From Rhizobiaceae bacterium (lineage in GTDB: Bacteria > Pseudomonadota > Alphaproteobacteria > Rhizobiales > Rhizobiaceae), in the NCBI GenBank assembly GCA_004299545.1, contig SCRB01000057.1:1-6135 (forward strand): DNA of 6,135 nucleotides. Direction: 5' to 3'. The notes beneath the pieces are model-generated. The model did no database searches. It was not told the DNA's origin and worked only from the letters and a program-made list of their open reading frames with translations. The translations under genes and the position numbers were made by a program. Of this stretch, positions 1 to 5,943 are shown one piece after another (positions within the stretch are counted from its first letter, which is position 1; each line of letters starts with the position of its first letter).

Positions 1-178
1 CTGCGCCATACCGATTTCTAGGGATTGCGCGGCCAGCGATTTCCTGCCTGCCGCCTTGGCGCTGAAAACCAGGAAAGGAGCAAGATTTCAGAAACTGCCT
101 CGGGAGCCGGTTAATGTCGGCGCTCCAAGCCCCATTTTGGTGATGGACGATGTCTTGGTCGGTGAGGTCGTCCATCTC

Positions 179-198
179 CCGGAGGAGCACACCTCCGG
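179..198 (-). terminator. GC-rich hairpin downstream of the luxR-type gene, possible terminator
   Basis: A perfect 7-bp inverted repeat (CCGGAGG / CCTCCGG) encloses a 6-nt loop, about 64 nt after the luxR stop codon in the direction of luxR transcription. No T-run follows the stem on either strand, so it does not fit a classic intrinsic terminator. It may only stabilise the 3' end of the message. The rest of 1-261 shows no gene I can support. Confidence 0.3.
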
Positions 199-261
199 TC
201 TTCAACGCTTGAAATCGGCAGGCTTCGCCCCCGGCTGGGCCGTTGGAGGCCCGCCTACTCT

Positions 262-990
262 TCAAAGTTCGATTTCGTGCCTGCGCAAGCCTTCAACGAC
301 AGCGTGGACGACGTTCGCCGCCGCGAGTTTCTGCTTGGTGTTCTTCAAATGGGTGAGGACGGTGTGCTGGGAGATGGAAAGGATCATGGAAATTTCCCAT
401 GCGGTCTTGCCCGTCGCGGTCCATTGCAGGATTTCCGTCTCACGGCGCGACAGACCTGATTCCGGCTCCAGAGCTGGTCGGCCGACAATTCGCATAATTG
501 CCGAAAGGGCGCTTCGGGCGAGAACGTGCATCGATTGCTGGGCAATGGGCGATGTGTCCACGACGTCTCCTGCCGCAGTCACCGTGATGGGCGGCAGAAG
601 CGGTGCATGAAGGGGGATACAAATGCCCTGGCGAAGGCCGAATTCGGCCGCTTCTCCCATGACGACTTCCGCCGGCCCGTTGAGTGCGACTACATCGATG
701 TCGCGCCACAGGAAAGGATCGACCGTCTGTCGGCATCGCGCAACGCAGGGGTCGTGCCGGTAATGGCCGGCGGAGCTGTAACGTTCGAACCACTCATTCG
801 GCCAGCGATTGGCAAGGATATGGGTCTGCCAATGGCCGGTATTCGGACCAGGCAGACGCGTGATCAGGCAGGCCCTATAGCCGAAAGCTTGGATGCATGC
901 AGAAAAACTCGTGACTGTTTCGTCTATCGTTCCCGCCTTCTGAATTCTTTCTGCTTTCAGAAAGACGTCAACGATTTGAGCATCAGTCAT
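262..990 (-). CDS. LuxR-family quorum-sensing transcriptional regulator (AHL-binding type)
   Basis: This 242-aa protein has the usual length and two-domain order of LuxR/TraR receptors: an N-terminal autoinducer-binding domain (about residues 15-165) and a C-terminal LuxR helix-turn-helix (about 177-238). All nine residues conserved in the family can be placed. They are W67, Y71, D80, P81, W95 and G122 in the ligand domain (TraR W57, Y61, D70, P71, W85, G113) and E184, L188 and G194 in the DNA-binding domain (TraR E178, L182, G188). The spacing matches TraR apart from one residue before G122. The protein should therefore bind an acyl-homoserine lactone and then DNA in the cytoplasm. No luxI gene is visible, so it is either a solo receptor or its synthase lies outside the window. 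The frame stays open upstream to 1512, but that part is antisense to a convincing XRE gene and resembles nothing. An in-frame GTG at 999 with AGGCGGGA 9 nt upstream (1009-1016) is a credible alternative start. Confidence 0.9.
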   Translation of the reverse strand: MTDAQIVDVFLKAERIQKAGTIDETVTSFSACIQAFGYRACLITRLPGPNTGHWQTHILANRWPNEWFERYSSAGHYRHDPCVARCRQTVDPFLWRDIDVVALNGPAEVVMGEAAEFGLRQGICIPLHAPLLPPITVTAAGDVVDTSPIAQQSMHVLARSALSAIMRIVGRPALEPESGLSRRETEILQWTATGKTAWEISMILSISQHTVLTHLKNTKQKLAAANVVHAVVEGLRRHEIEL

Positions 991-1089
991 CGGCAACACA
1001 GGACCATATCCCGCCTGAACAAGTCGATTACTGCCGTCTGAGCATTGCCCTCTGTCGCGGTTGGAGCAAGAGCACCAAGTCGGAATGAT

Positions 1090-1114
1090 TACTATAGTAG
1101 GTGGCGGAAGAGTG
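1090..1114 (+). promoter_or_regulatory. Putative XRE operator upstream of the first small XRE gene
   Basis: A perfect 10-bp palindrome, TACTATAGTA (1090-1099), is followed 15 bp further on (centre to centre) by a half-conserved second site ending in AGTG (1111-1114). Aligned without gaps to the region upstream of the other XRE gene (minus strand, 1731 to 1707), 17 of 25 positions match. The palindrome centre is 42.5 bp from the start codon in both cases. The site contains TATAGT, which could serve as a -10 box, so a bound regulator could block or recruit polymerase. It also lies about 100 bp upstream of the divergent luxR gene and might affect it. Function is inferred from position and symmetry only. 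Confidence 0.55.
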
Positions 1115-1136
1115 CCGGTGCCGGCTGGTTCGGCAC

Positions 1137-1361
1137 ATGAGGCTGAGATCGGTGGTTGCTCGGAATTTGAGATTGCTGCGTCAGGCAGGCGGCCTGTCGC
1201 AGGAGCAGCTGGCCGACCGGGCAGGACTCGATCGCAACTATGTCGGAAAGCTGGAACGCGAAGAGAATTCGCCGACCGTCGATACGCTGGAGGCGCTTGC
1301 AGTTGCGCTTCAGATCGACGTTGAAAATCTGGTTCGCCGAGACCAGCCGCTTCAGAGCTGA
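1137..1361 (+). CDS. Small XRE-family helix-turn-helix regulator (first of a convergent pair)
   Basis: This 74-aa protein is almost entirely one XRE/Cro-C1-type helix-turn-helix domain (residues about 5-65). The typical core is visible: SQEQLADRAGLDRNYVGKLE, then a SPTVDTLEALAVAL stretch and a short charged tail. Proteins of this size act as dimeric DNA-binding regulators, for example phage-type repressors or restriction-modification controller proteins. Starts at GTG 1101 or further upstream are possible, but ATG 1137 begins just before the domain. It also puts the upstream palindrome at exactly the distance seen for the neighbouring XRE gene. No clear Shine-Dalgarno site precedes either start, so translation may be weak or leaderless-like. 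It converges on the second XRE gene, 62 bp away, and diverges from luxR. The shared operator suggests autoregulation and possible cross-regulation. No restriction, toxin or phage gene adjoins it. Confidence 0.82.
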   Translation: MRLRSVVARNLRLLRQAGGLSQEQLADRAGLDRNYVGKLEREENSPTVDTLEALAVALQIDVENLVRRDQPLQS

Positions 1362-1423
1362 TCGCGAGTCTGTCGCCCGATTTCCGATCAACTCTTCCAA
1401 CCGAAAGAGCCGTTTGGGCATAA

Positions 1424-1684
1424 TCACCTTTGGGCAACTTCAGGGCGGCGTGGCCTGGGTCCGGCCTTGCCTCTTGCTGGCTTCGCAAACAGTTCCTGAA
1501 TATCCGCGTCAAGCGCTTTGGCGATCATTGCGAGAACACTAAGGCTCGGGTTACGCCGGCCGTTCTCGATCCCGCTCAGATATCCGCGTGTGCATGAGGT
1601 CCGGAACGACAGCTCTTCCTGGGAGATGCCTCTCTCCCGGCGCAGACGCTGCACGTTCAATCCGACTTTCACAGCCACTTCCAT
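1424..1684 (-). CDS. Small XRE-family helix-turn-helix regulator (second of a convergent pair)
   Basis: This 86-aa protein has one XRE helix-turn-helix domain (residues about 7-66): the start of the fold at VGLNVQRLRRERGISQEEL, a recognition-helix region TRGYLSGIENG, and NPSLSVLAMIAKALDADIQELF. A basic, proline-rich tail of about 18 residues follows. The recognition region shares the R-x-Y-x5-E pattern of the first XRE protein (DRNYVGKLE), which agrees with the similar operators found before both genes. The ATG at 1684 has no strong Shine-Dalgarno site. A double palindrome at 1704-1734 starts 20 bp upstream and probably overlaps its promoter. It diverges from the IclR-led operon across a 129-bp intergenic region, so it may regulate that operon as well as itself. 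Its biological role is unknown. Confidence 0.85.
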   Translation of the reverse strand: MEVAVKVGLNVQRLRRERGISQEELSFRTSCTRGYLSGIENGRRNPSLSVLAMIAKALDADIQELFAKPARGKAGPRPRRPEVAQR

Positions 1685-1703
1685 TCGAGGAAGTCGCCAC
1701 GAT

Positions 1704-1734
1704 GTTCACTTTAGTGCGACACACTATAGTGAAC
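1704..1734. promoter_or_regulatory. Double palindromic operator between the second XRE gene and the IclR operon
   Basis: Two 13-bp arms (1704-1716 and 1722-1734) form an inverted repeat with one mismatch and a 5-bp spacer. Each arm holds its own palindrome: CACTTTAGTG (1707-1716, one mismatched pair) and CACTATAGTG (1722-1731, perfect), 15 bp centre to centre. This looks like two adjacent dimer sites, the arrangement known for controller (C) proteins of restriction-modification systems, whose boxes have an ACT...AGT pattern. It overlaps the likely promoter of the minus-strand XRE gene. It also ends 8 bp before a consensus-like -35 element of the plus-strand operon, so it could influence both directions. 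Confidence 0.65.
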
Positions 1735-1741
1735 ATTCGTG

Positions 1742-1772
1742 CTTGACATGCGTGTGCGTTTTCGTTCAGTTT
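1742..1772 (+). promoter_or_regulatory. Possible promoter of the IclR-led operon
   Basis: CTTGACA at 1742-1748 matches the sigma-70 -35 consensus and the CTTGAC form common in alphaproteobacteria. At the expected 17-18 bp spacing the -10 region (about 1766-1772, TCAGTTT) matches poorly, so the promoter may depend on an activator. The start codon of the IclR gene lies about 40 bp downstream. The element argues against translation starting at GTG 1739 or ATG 1748, which would lie on top of the -35 box. Confidence 0.4.
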
Positions 1773-1813
1773 ATCGAACTAACGGAACGGCCTTCTCAAT
1801 ATCGGAACATTTG

Positions 1814-2611
1814 ATGCCAGGCAGCCTTTCTCTCGAACGCGGACTTCAGGTGCTCGAAGCGCTGCGCGATTCCGGCATGCCGATTGGAGTGCGCGATATT
1901 GCCAGAAAACTTGATCTGAGCGCTCCGGCCGTCCAGCGTCTTCTCAACACGCTGACCGAGCGGGGTTATGTCGAGAGGGACGGCGCAACGCGGCGCTACC
2001 GCATCGGCCATGGCATTCTGACGCTGGCACGTAATGTCCTCTATGGCGACCGGTTGATAAGGGTGGCCGAACCGGAACTTGCCACGCTGGCTGCCGAAGG
2101 TTTCTTCAACGCCTTTTTGGGTGTCCGGCGGGGAGCAGCCGGTGTCTACCTTCTCGGCATTCAGAGCAAGAGCCCCGTCGTTATCCGCAGCTCTCCGGGC
2201 GAGACGATGCACCTTCACGCGACGGCGCTTGGAAAGGCGCTTTTGATAGACCTGAGCGAGGACGCAATTCACGCCATTCTCGGCAATGGCCCATTCGAGA
2301 TTATAACGCCGCAGACGGTGAGCATGCCGGCAAAGCTCATCAGCCAGATCCGTGCCGCGCGCGCCACAGGTTACACGACGGCCTTCGACGAGAACATCAT
2401 CGGCGTCCTTTCAATCGGCGCGCCCGTTCGCGATGCCACGGGTGGGGTGATTGGCGCCATCAGCGTCGCTTATCCGCGGTCGGTCGGCCCTGAGGTCGTG
2501 ACAGCGGAGATTGCCGAAAAGGTGCTCGGCGCCGCCGCGAGGATTTCGTCTGGTCTCGGCTACTGCCGTGAGGACGAACAGGAAAACGGGGAGAGTTTTG
2601 ATGCCGCCTGA
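1814..2611 (+). CDS. IclR-family transcriptional regulator
   Basis: This 265-aa protein has the full IclR layout: an N-terminal winged helix (about residues 6-70, from SLERGLQVLEAL through VRDIARKLDLS to RYRIG) and a C-terminal effector-binding domain. The latter shows the family signatures MHLHATALGKALL and, later, GYTTAFDENIIGVLSIGAP followed by GGVIGAISVAYP. IclR regulators usually control the catabolic genes beside them in response to a small-molecule substrate or intermediate. This gene leads a co-directional series and overlaps the M24 hydrolase gene by 11 bp, so it probably controls that pathway and its own operon. Earlier in-frame starts (GTG 1739, ATG 1748) exist, but they lie on a likely -35 element and add residues outside the fold. 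ATG 1814 has only a weak Shine-Dalgarno site (CGGAA, 1803-1807). The effector is unknown. Confidence 0.93.
   Translation: MPGSLSLERGLQVLEALRDSGMPIGVRDIARKLDLSAPAVQRLLNTLTERGYVERDGATRRYRIGHGILTLARNVLYGDRLIRVAEPELATLAAEGFFNAFLGVRRGAAGVYLLGIQSKSPVVIRSSPGETMHLHATALGKALLIDLSEDAIHAILGNGPFEIITPQTVSMPAKLISQIRAARATGYTTAFDENIIGVLSIGAPVRDATGGVIGAISVAYPRSVGPEVVTAEIAEKVLGAAARISSGLGYCREDEQENGESFDAA
2588..2595 (+). promoter_or_regulatory. Ribosome-binding site that sets the M24 hydrolase start
   Basis: GGGGAGAG lies 5 nt before ATG 2601, inside the 3' end of the IclR gene. The same frame is open from 2511, but no comparable site precedes that earlier start, and the extra 30 residues read against conserved IclR coding sequence. 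Confidence 0.6.
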
Positions 2612-3809
2612 CGGTAAGCTTCTGAACGAGAGCCGTCTCCACGAGAAAATGGCGGCGTTGAAACTTGACGCCGTCGTTGCGACTTCGCCCGAGAACGTGA
2701 CCTATTCGAGCGGCTTTTGGGCACTGCCACAATGGATCCGGCGCGGGCCGCAGACCTATGTACTTTGGCCGGCGCCAGAGCGGGGCGAGCCGGAAATCAT
2801 CACCAGCACGGGGACGCTCGATCTCATCGCCGATCAGCCCATCTGGGTAGAAAAAGTTCGGCGCTATGGCGATTTTCATATCGATCAAGGACCGGAGCCG
2901 CCGCGCGACGCGGTGAGTTTAAGACTGCTCGAAATGCTTAGGTCTGAAAGCCATCGTGATGCGATCGAGGCGCTGGCGGTGGCCATAGGCAAGGCGGGAC
3001 TTGCGCGCTCGCGCATCGGCATTGACGAAATCGGCCTCATGCCCGGCCAATTCGGCGCGCTGGAGGCGTTGTTGCCCGACGCGACGTTCATACCGGCGAC
3101 ATCGCTGTTTCGTGACGTGCGGGCCGTCAAAACGGAAGAGGAAATCACGCGGCTAGGGATAGTTGCTCAGATCGCTGAGCGTTCGATCGCCGCAGCTCTC
3201 GACCTGGCGGAGGAGGGTTCAAGCGAAGTCGAACTCGCCCGCGCCTTTCACGTCCAGACCGTTCGCGACGACGCTCTGCCGGTGCTCGGATGCATCGGCT
3301 TTGGCGAGAGAAGCGCCTTGATGAACGTCCAGCCGTCAGATCGCACGTTGCGCCTGGGCGACGTGATCCGTTTCGATGTCGGCGGCCGCTATCGCCATTA
3401 CCGCGCCGACATTGCCCGGATCGCGACTTTCGGCGAGGCTTCAAAGCAGGTTCGCGATCTGCATCACGCACTCCTTTCGGGCATCGAACGCGCCTGCGAA
3501 ATGATCCGGCCCGGCGTTCGTGTCGCCGACGTCCACGATGCAACCGTCGAGACCGTTCGGCGCGAAGGGATCCGACACTACCGTCGGAACCATGTTGGCC
3601 ACGGCATTGGGCTTGATGGCTACGACGCGCCCAGTCTTACGGCGTCAAGCGAGGAGGTTTTCGAAGAGAACATGGTTCTCTCTGTCGAGACTCCCTATTA
3701 CGAGATCGGCCGCTTCGGGCTCCAGGTCGAGGACATGGTGGTCGTACGGCGCGATGGCGTCGAGCGGCTGATGACGACAAGCGGCGATTTGGTGGTGGTG
3801 CCGCAATGA
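2601..3809 (+). CDS. M24-family metallohydrolase (creatinase / X-Pro peptidase fold), atypical active site
   Basis: This 402-aa protein has the creatinase/prolidase layout: an N-terminal creatinase-like domain (about residues 8-170) and a C-terminal pita-bread domain (about 178-400). The five metal ligands of the family are present: D259 (FDVGG), D270 (ADIAR), H334 (GHGIG), E363 (SVETP) and E377 (VEDMV). Two histidines used by E. coli aminopeptidase P (H243 and H361) fall, by exact spacing from these ligands, on N242 and Y341, so an ordinary X-Pro aminopeptidase is doubtful. M24 members also include creatinase and ectoine hydrolase (DoeA/EutD), so hydrolysis of a non-peptide C-N bond in a modified amino acid is possible. 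It overlaps the IclR gene by 11 bp and the PLP-enzyme gene by 4 bp (ATGA), which points to coupled translation. No signal peptide is seen, so it should be cytoplasmic. Fold certain, substrate unknown. Confidence 0.9.
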   Translation: MPPDGKLLNESRLHEKMAALKLDAVVATSPENVTYSSGFWALPQWIRRGPQTYVLWPAPERGEPEIITSTGTLDLIADQPIWVEKVRRYGDFHIDQGPEPPRDAVSLRLLEMLRSESHRDAIEALAVAIGKAGLARSRIGIDEIGLMPGQFGALEALLPDATFIPATSLFRDVRAVKTEEEITRLGIVAQIAERSIAAALDLAEEGSSEVELARAFHVQTVRDDALPVLGCIGFGERSALMNVQPSDRTLRLGDVIRFDVGGRYRHYRADIARIATFGEASKQVRDLHHALLSGIERACEMIRPGVRVADVHDATVETVRREGIRHYRRNHVGHGIGLDGYDAPSLTASSEEVFEENMVLSVETPYYEIGRFGLQVEDMVVVRRDGVERLMTTSGDLVVVPQ

Positions 3810-5074
3810 CAGGGACGATGCGCTATGCCTGTCTGCGCTGCGGCGCCAGCTATTCGGCCGACATTGCCATCGATTCACGCGGCTGTCCTGCCTGTGCCGG
3901 CAGCGCTCCGGCCAATCTCATGGTCGTCAATGACGGTGGCGCTGCGGCGTGCGCGATCCAGGACGATTCGCTGCCGTCCCTCTGGCGTTATGCCTTTCAC
4001 CTCCCCTGCCCTGCGGAAAGCGCGGTCTCCCTCGGAGAAGGCCTCACACCTCTGATGCCGGCGCCGGCCATAGGTGCTCAGCTCGGCGTGCCGCGGCTCT
4101 TCATCAAGAATGAGGCGTGCAATCCGACCTGGTCCCACAAGGACCGCTTTTCCACCATGGCCGTCTCATTCGCAAAAGCCTCGGGCGCCTCTGTCGTCGC
4201 GACGGCCTCGTCGGGGAATGCTGGCGCGTCGCTCGCCGCCTATGCCGCGCGCGCCGGCCTGAACTGCATTGTCGCCACTTTTTCAGGCGCGGCCGGACCG
4301 ATGCTTGCCCAGATCCGCAAATATGGCGCGACCCTCGTCCCATTCGCACACAAGGAGGATCGCTGGAGGTTCATCGCCGAGGGCGTCGAACGCTTCGGTT
4401 GGTTTGCCACGTCGCCTTGCCATGCGCCCGTCGTCGGCAGCCACCCTGTTGGGATCGCAGGATATAAGACGCTCGCCTATGAAATCGTCGAACAGCTGAA
4501 CGGCGCGGCTCCTGATTGGTGCGCCCTGCCCGTCTGCTACGGCGACGCGTTGATCGGACTCTGGCAGGGTTTCGAGGATTTGTTCCACAGAGGCGAAATC
4601 ACTAGTCTGCCGCGGCTGATCGCTGCCGAAGTTCATGGCTCGCTTGCCGCCGCGCTCGCCGGTGAGAGCGACCGGATTCCGGACATGACGGCGCGATTCA
4701 AGCCGCTTGCCGGCTCGATCGGCGCGACCCGCAGCACGTATCAGGCGTTGAAAGCGTTGCGGCAGTCGCGAGGCGTGGCCGTGCCGGTTGGCAATGACGG
4801 CCTGATCGAACTTCAAGAGGAGTTCGCCCGAAAAGAAGGTGTACTTGCCGAGCTTTCGTCGGTGACGCCGCTTGTGGCGATTGCAGACCTCCGGCGCAGG
4901 AACGTCATCGGCGCATCCGATCGGGTGGTCGTTATCGCGACCGGCAGCGGCCTCAAGGATTTCGACCGATCAACCGCTCCGGATGGTGAAGAGCCTTCGT
5001 TTCCATCGGTAAGGGATGCTTGGAATTATTTGGCGCGAGGAGGCGCTCGACAGGCTTTCAAGGCCTTCGGTTGA
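3806..5074 (+). CDS. Threonine-synthase-like PLP-dependent enzyme with N-terminal zinc-ribbon motif
   Basis: This 422-aa protein is a fold-type II PLP enzyme related to threonine synthase. A short N-terminal module has two CxxC pairs (C9/C12 and C27/C30), a likely zinc ribbon as in many threonine synthases. The PLP lysine is K112 in NPTWSHKDR, where the usual family form is NPTGSFKDR. The phosphate-binding loop is SSGNAG (135-140), and the C-terminal TGSGLKD (379-385) corresponds to the family's TGxGLKD. The family makes threonine from O-phosphohomoserine or carries out related eliminations and replacements at the beta or gamma carbon. Here it follows an M24 hydrolase (ATGA overlap) and precedes transport genes, with no threonine-biosynthesis genes nearby. 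A catabolic lyase or desaminase role is therefore more likely than housekeeping threonine synthesis. ATG 3818 is an alternative start that leaves every motif intact. Confidence 0.85.
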   Translation: MTGTMRYACLRCGASYSADIAIDSRGCPACAGSAPANLMVVNDGGAAACAIQDDSLPSLWRYAFHLPCPAESAVSLGEGLTPLMPAPAIGAQLGVPRLFIKNEACNPTWSHKDRFSTMAVSFAKASGASVVATASSGNAGASLAAYAARAGLNCIVATFSGAAGPMLAQIRKYGATLVPFAHKEDRWRFIAEGVERFGWFATSPCHAPVVGSHPVGIAGYKTLAYEIVEQLNGAAPDWCALPVCYGDALIGLWQGFEDLFHRGEITSLPRLIAAEVHGSLAAALAGESDRIPDMTARFKPLAGSIGATRSTYQALKALRQSRGVAVPVGNDGLIELQEEFARKEGVLAELSSVTPLVAIADLRRRNVIGASDRVVVIATGSGLKDFDRSTAPDGEEPSFPSVRDAWNYLARGGARQAFKAFG

Positions 5075-5085
5075 ATCAATCCAAT

Positions 5086-5095
5086 AAGGGAGGAG
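5086..5095 (+). promoter_or_regulatory. Strong ribosome-binding site of the binding-protein gene
   Basis: AAGGGAGGAG ends 8 nt before ATG 5104 and selects that start over the in-frame ATG at 5020, which lies inside the preceding gene. The 10-mer GGAGGAGAAG (5089-5098) recurs before the permease gene at 5930-5939. Confidence 0.75.
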
Positions 5096-5103
5096 AAGTC
5101 ATC

Positions 5104-5850
5104 ATGTTTCGGAAAATCGTCCTGACCGCCCTCGCCGCGTTCGCGGTCGGTGTCGCCGGTCCGGTGTTCGCGGCTGAAACGATAACGGTCGGCATAACGA
5201 CAACGGGCGTGCCGTTCACGTTTATTGATACCGCAACGCAAAAGCCGACCGGCGCAATGGTTGACCTCGCAAATGCCATAGCGGCGGATAATGGCGCCAA
5301 GGCGGTTTTTCAGGTGGCAGCCTTTCCTGCCTTGATCCCCCTGCTGACGACCGGCAAGATCGATCTCGTCTCCGCAAGTATGTTCATCACAAAACAGCGT
5401 GAAAAAGTCGTCGATTTCAGCACGCAGGTCTATAGCTTTGGCGAGGCGATGTTCATCGCCGCCAATGACGAGAAGAATTATTCGGTCGAGGATCTGAAGG
5501 GCGAAATTGTCGGGGCGGAAATAGGCTCAACAACCGCGCATGCCCTTACGTCTCTCGGCATCTTTCGTCAGGTGAAGCTTTACGAATCGATCGCCGACAT
5601 CATGCGCGACGTGAAGCTCGGCCGTATCAAGGCAGGCTTCGGCGATGAGCCGATCGTCGCCTATCAGCTCTCCCAAAAGCCGCACCTCGGCATTCGCATG
5701 GTTAAGGGCTACACGCCGATCAACAAGGGGCAACTGGCGCTTGCTGTCGCCAAGGGCAACCGAAAGCTTCTGGAACAAGTGAACGCATCGATAGCGAAAT
5801 TCCGGAAGGACGGGCGGCTCGCGGCCATCTTCGCGAAATACGGCCTTTGA
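5104..5850 (+). CDS. Periplasmic amino-acid-type substrate-binding protein of an ABC transporter
   Basis: This 248-aa protein is a family-3 solute-binding protein (PF00497 type). It starts with a Sec signal peptide: M-F-R-K, a hydrophobic stretch, and probable cleavage after A23 (VFA, then AETI). The mature protein of about 225 residues is normal for polar amino-acid binders. The ITKQREKVVDFS segment (95-106) matches the family's ITxxRxxxxDFS. R99 is the residue that normally holds the ligand's alpha-carboxylate, and D181 in GDEPIVAY is placed to hold the amino group. The ligand should therefore be an amino acid or a close derivative. It sits 29 bp after the PLP-enzyme gene and 93 bp before the permease gene, so it belongs to the same transport and catabolism unit. 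The exact ligand cannot be told from sequence. Confidence 0.93.
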   Translation: MFRKIVLTALAAFAVGVAGPVFAAETITVGITTTGVPFTFIDTATQKPTGAMVDLANAIAADNGAKAVFQVAAFPALIPLLTTGKIDLVSASMFITKQREKVVDFSTQVYSFGEAMFIAANDEKNYSVEDLKGEIVGAEIGSTTAHALTSLGIFRQVKLYESIADIMRDVKLGRIKAGFGDEPIVAYQLSQKPHLGIRMVKGYTPINKGQLALAVAKGNRKLLEQVNASIAKFRKDGRLAAIFAKYGL

Positions 5851-5862
5851 GACAAAGACCAG

Positions 5863-5887
5863 CCGCCGCTGACGGGAGACGCGGCGG
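5863..5887 (+). repeat. GC stem-loop between the binding-protein and permease genes
   Basis: A perfect 7-bp stem (CCGCCGC, 5863-5869, with GCGGCGG, 5881-5887) encloses an 11-nt loop, 12 nt after the binding-protein stop codon. No T-run follows, so full termination is unlikely. Hairpins here are common in ABC-transporter operons. They protect the upstream message or cause partial termination, so that more binding protein than permease is made. Confidence 0.5.
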
Positions 5888-5926
5888 ACATGTCGTCGCC
5901 AGCAGCTTGATCAATCGCACTCGTCG

Positions 5927-5936
5927 AAAGGAGGAG
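5927..5936 (+). promoter_or_regulatory. Strong ribosome-binding site of the permease gene
   Basis: AAAGGAGGAG ends 7 nt before ATG 5944. It supports that start for the truncated permease, and the surrounding GGAGGAGAAG is identical to the site before the binding-protein gene. Confidence 0.75.
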
Positions 5937-5943
5937 AAGCGCC

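Noticed and set aside
1..175. Minus-strand frame open from ATG 175 to the window edge (58 codons)
   Set aside because: No recognisable protein motif, GGGAG directly adjoins the ATG with no proper spacing, and an open run this short is expected by chance at this GC content. It does not resemble a LuxI synthase.
56..610. 184-codon plus-strand frame
   Set aside because: Mostly antisense to the well-supported luxR gene, with no motif, signal peptide or ribosome-binding site.
1045..1070. Possible lux box upstream of luxR
   Set aside because: Only a few bases are symmetrical around CTCTGTCGCGGTTGGAG; this is far from the usual 18-20 bp dyad.
1392..1409. Hairpin CTCTT/AAGAG between the convergent XRE genes as a two-way terminator
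   Set aside because: A 5-bp AT-containing stem with an 8-nt loop and no T-run is too weak to support.
991..1512. N-terminal extension of the LuxR protein (frame open upstream to 1512)
   Set aside because: The extension is antisense to an XRE gene, has no domain similarity, and would double the normal family length.
1137..1684. XRE pair as part of a toxin-antitoxin or restriction-modification system
   Set aside because: The operator layout recalls controller proteins, but no toxin, methylase or nuclease gene is present; both neighbours are regulators.
4283..4816. 177-codon minus-strand frame
   Set aside because: Lies wholly inside the PLP-enzyme gene on the opposite strand; such shadow frames are common in GC-rich coding sequence.
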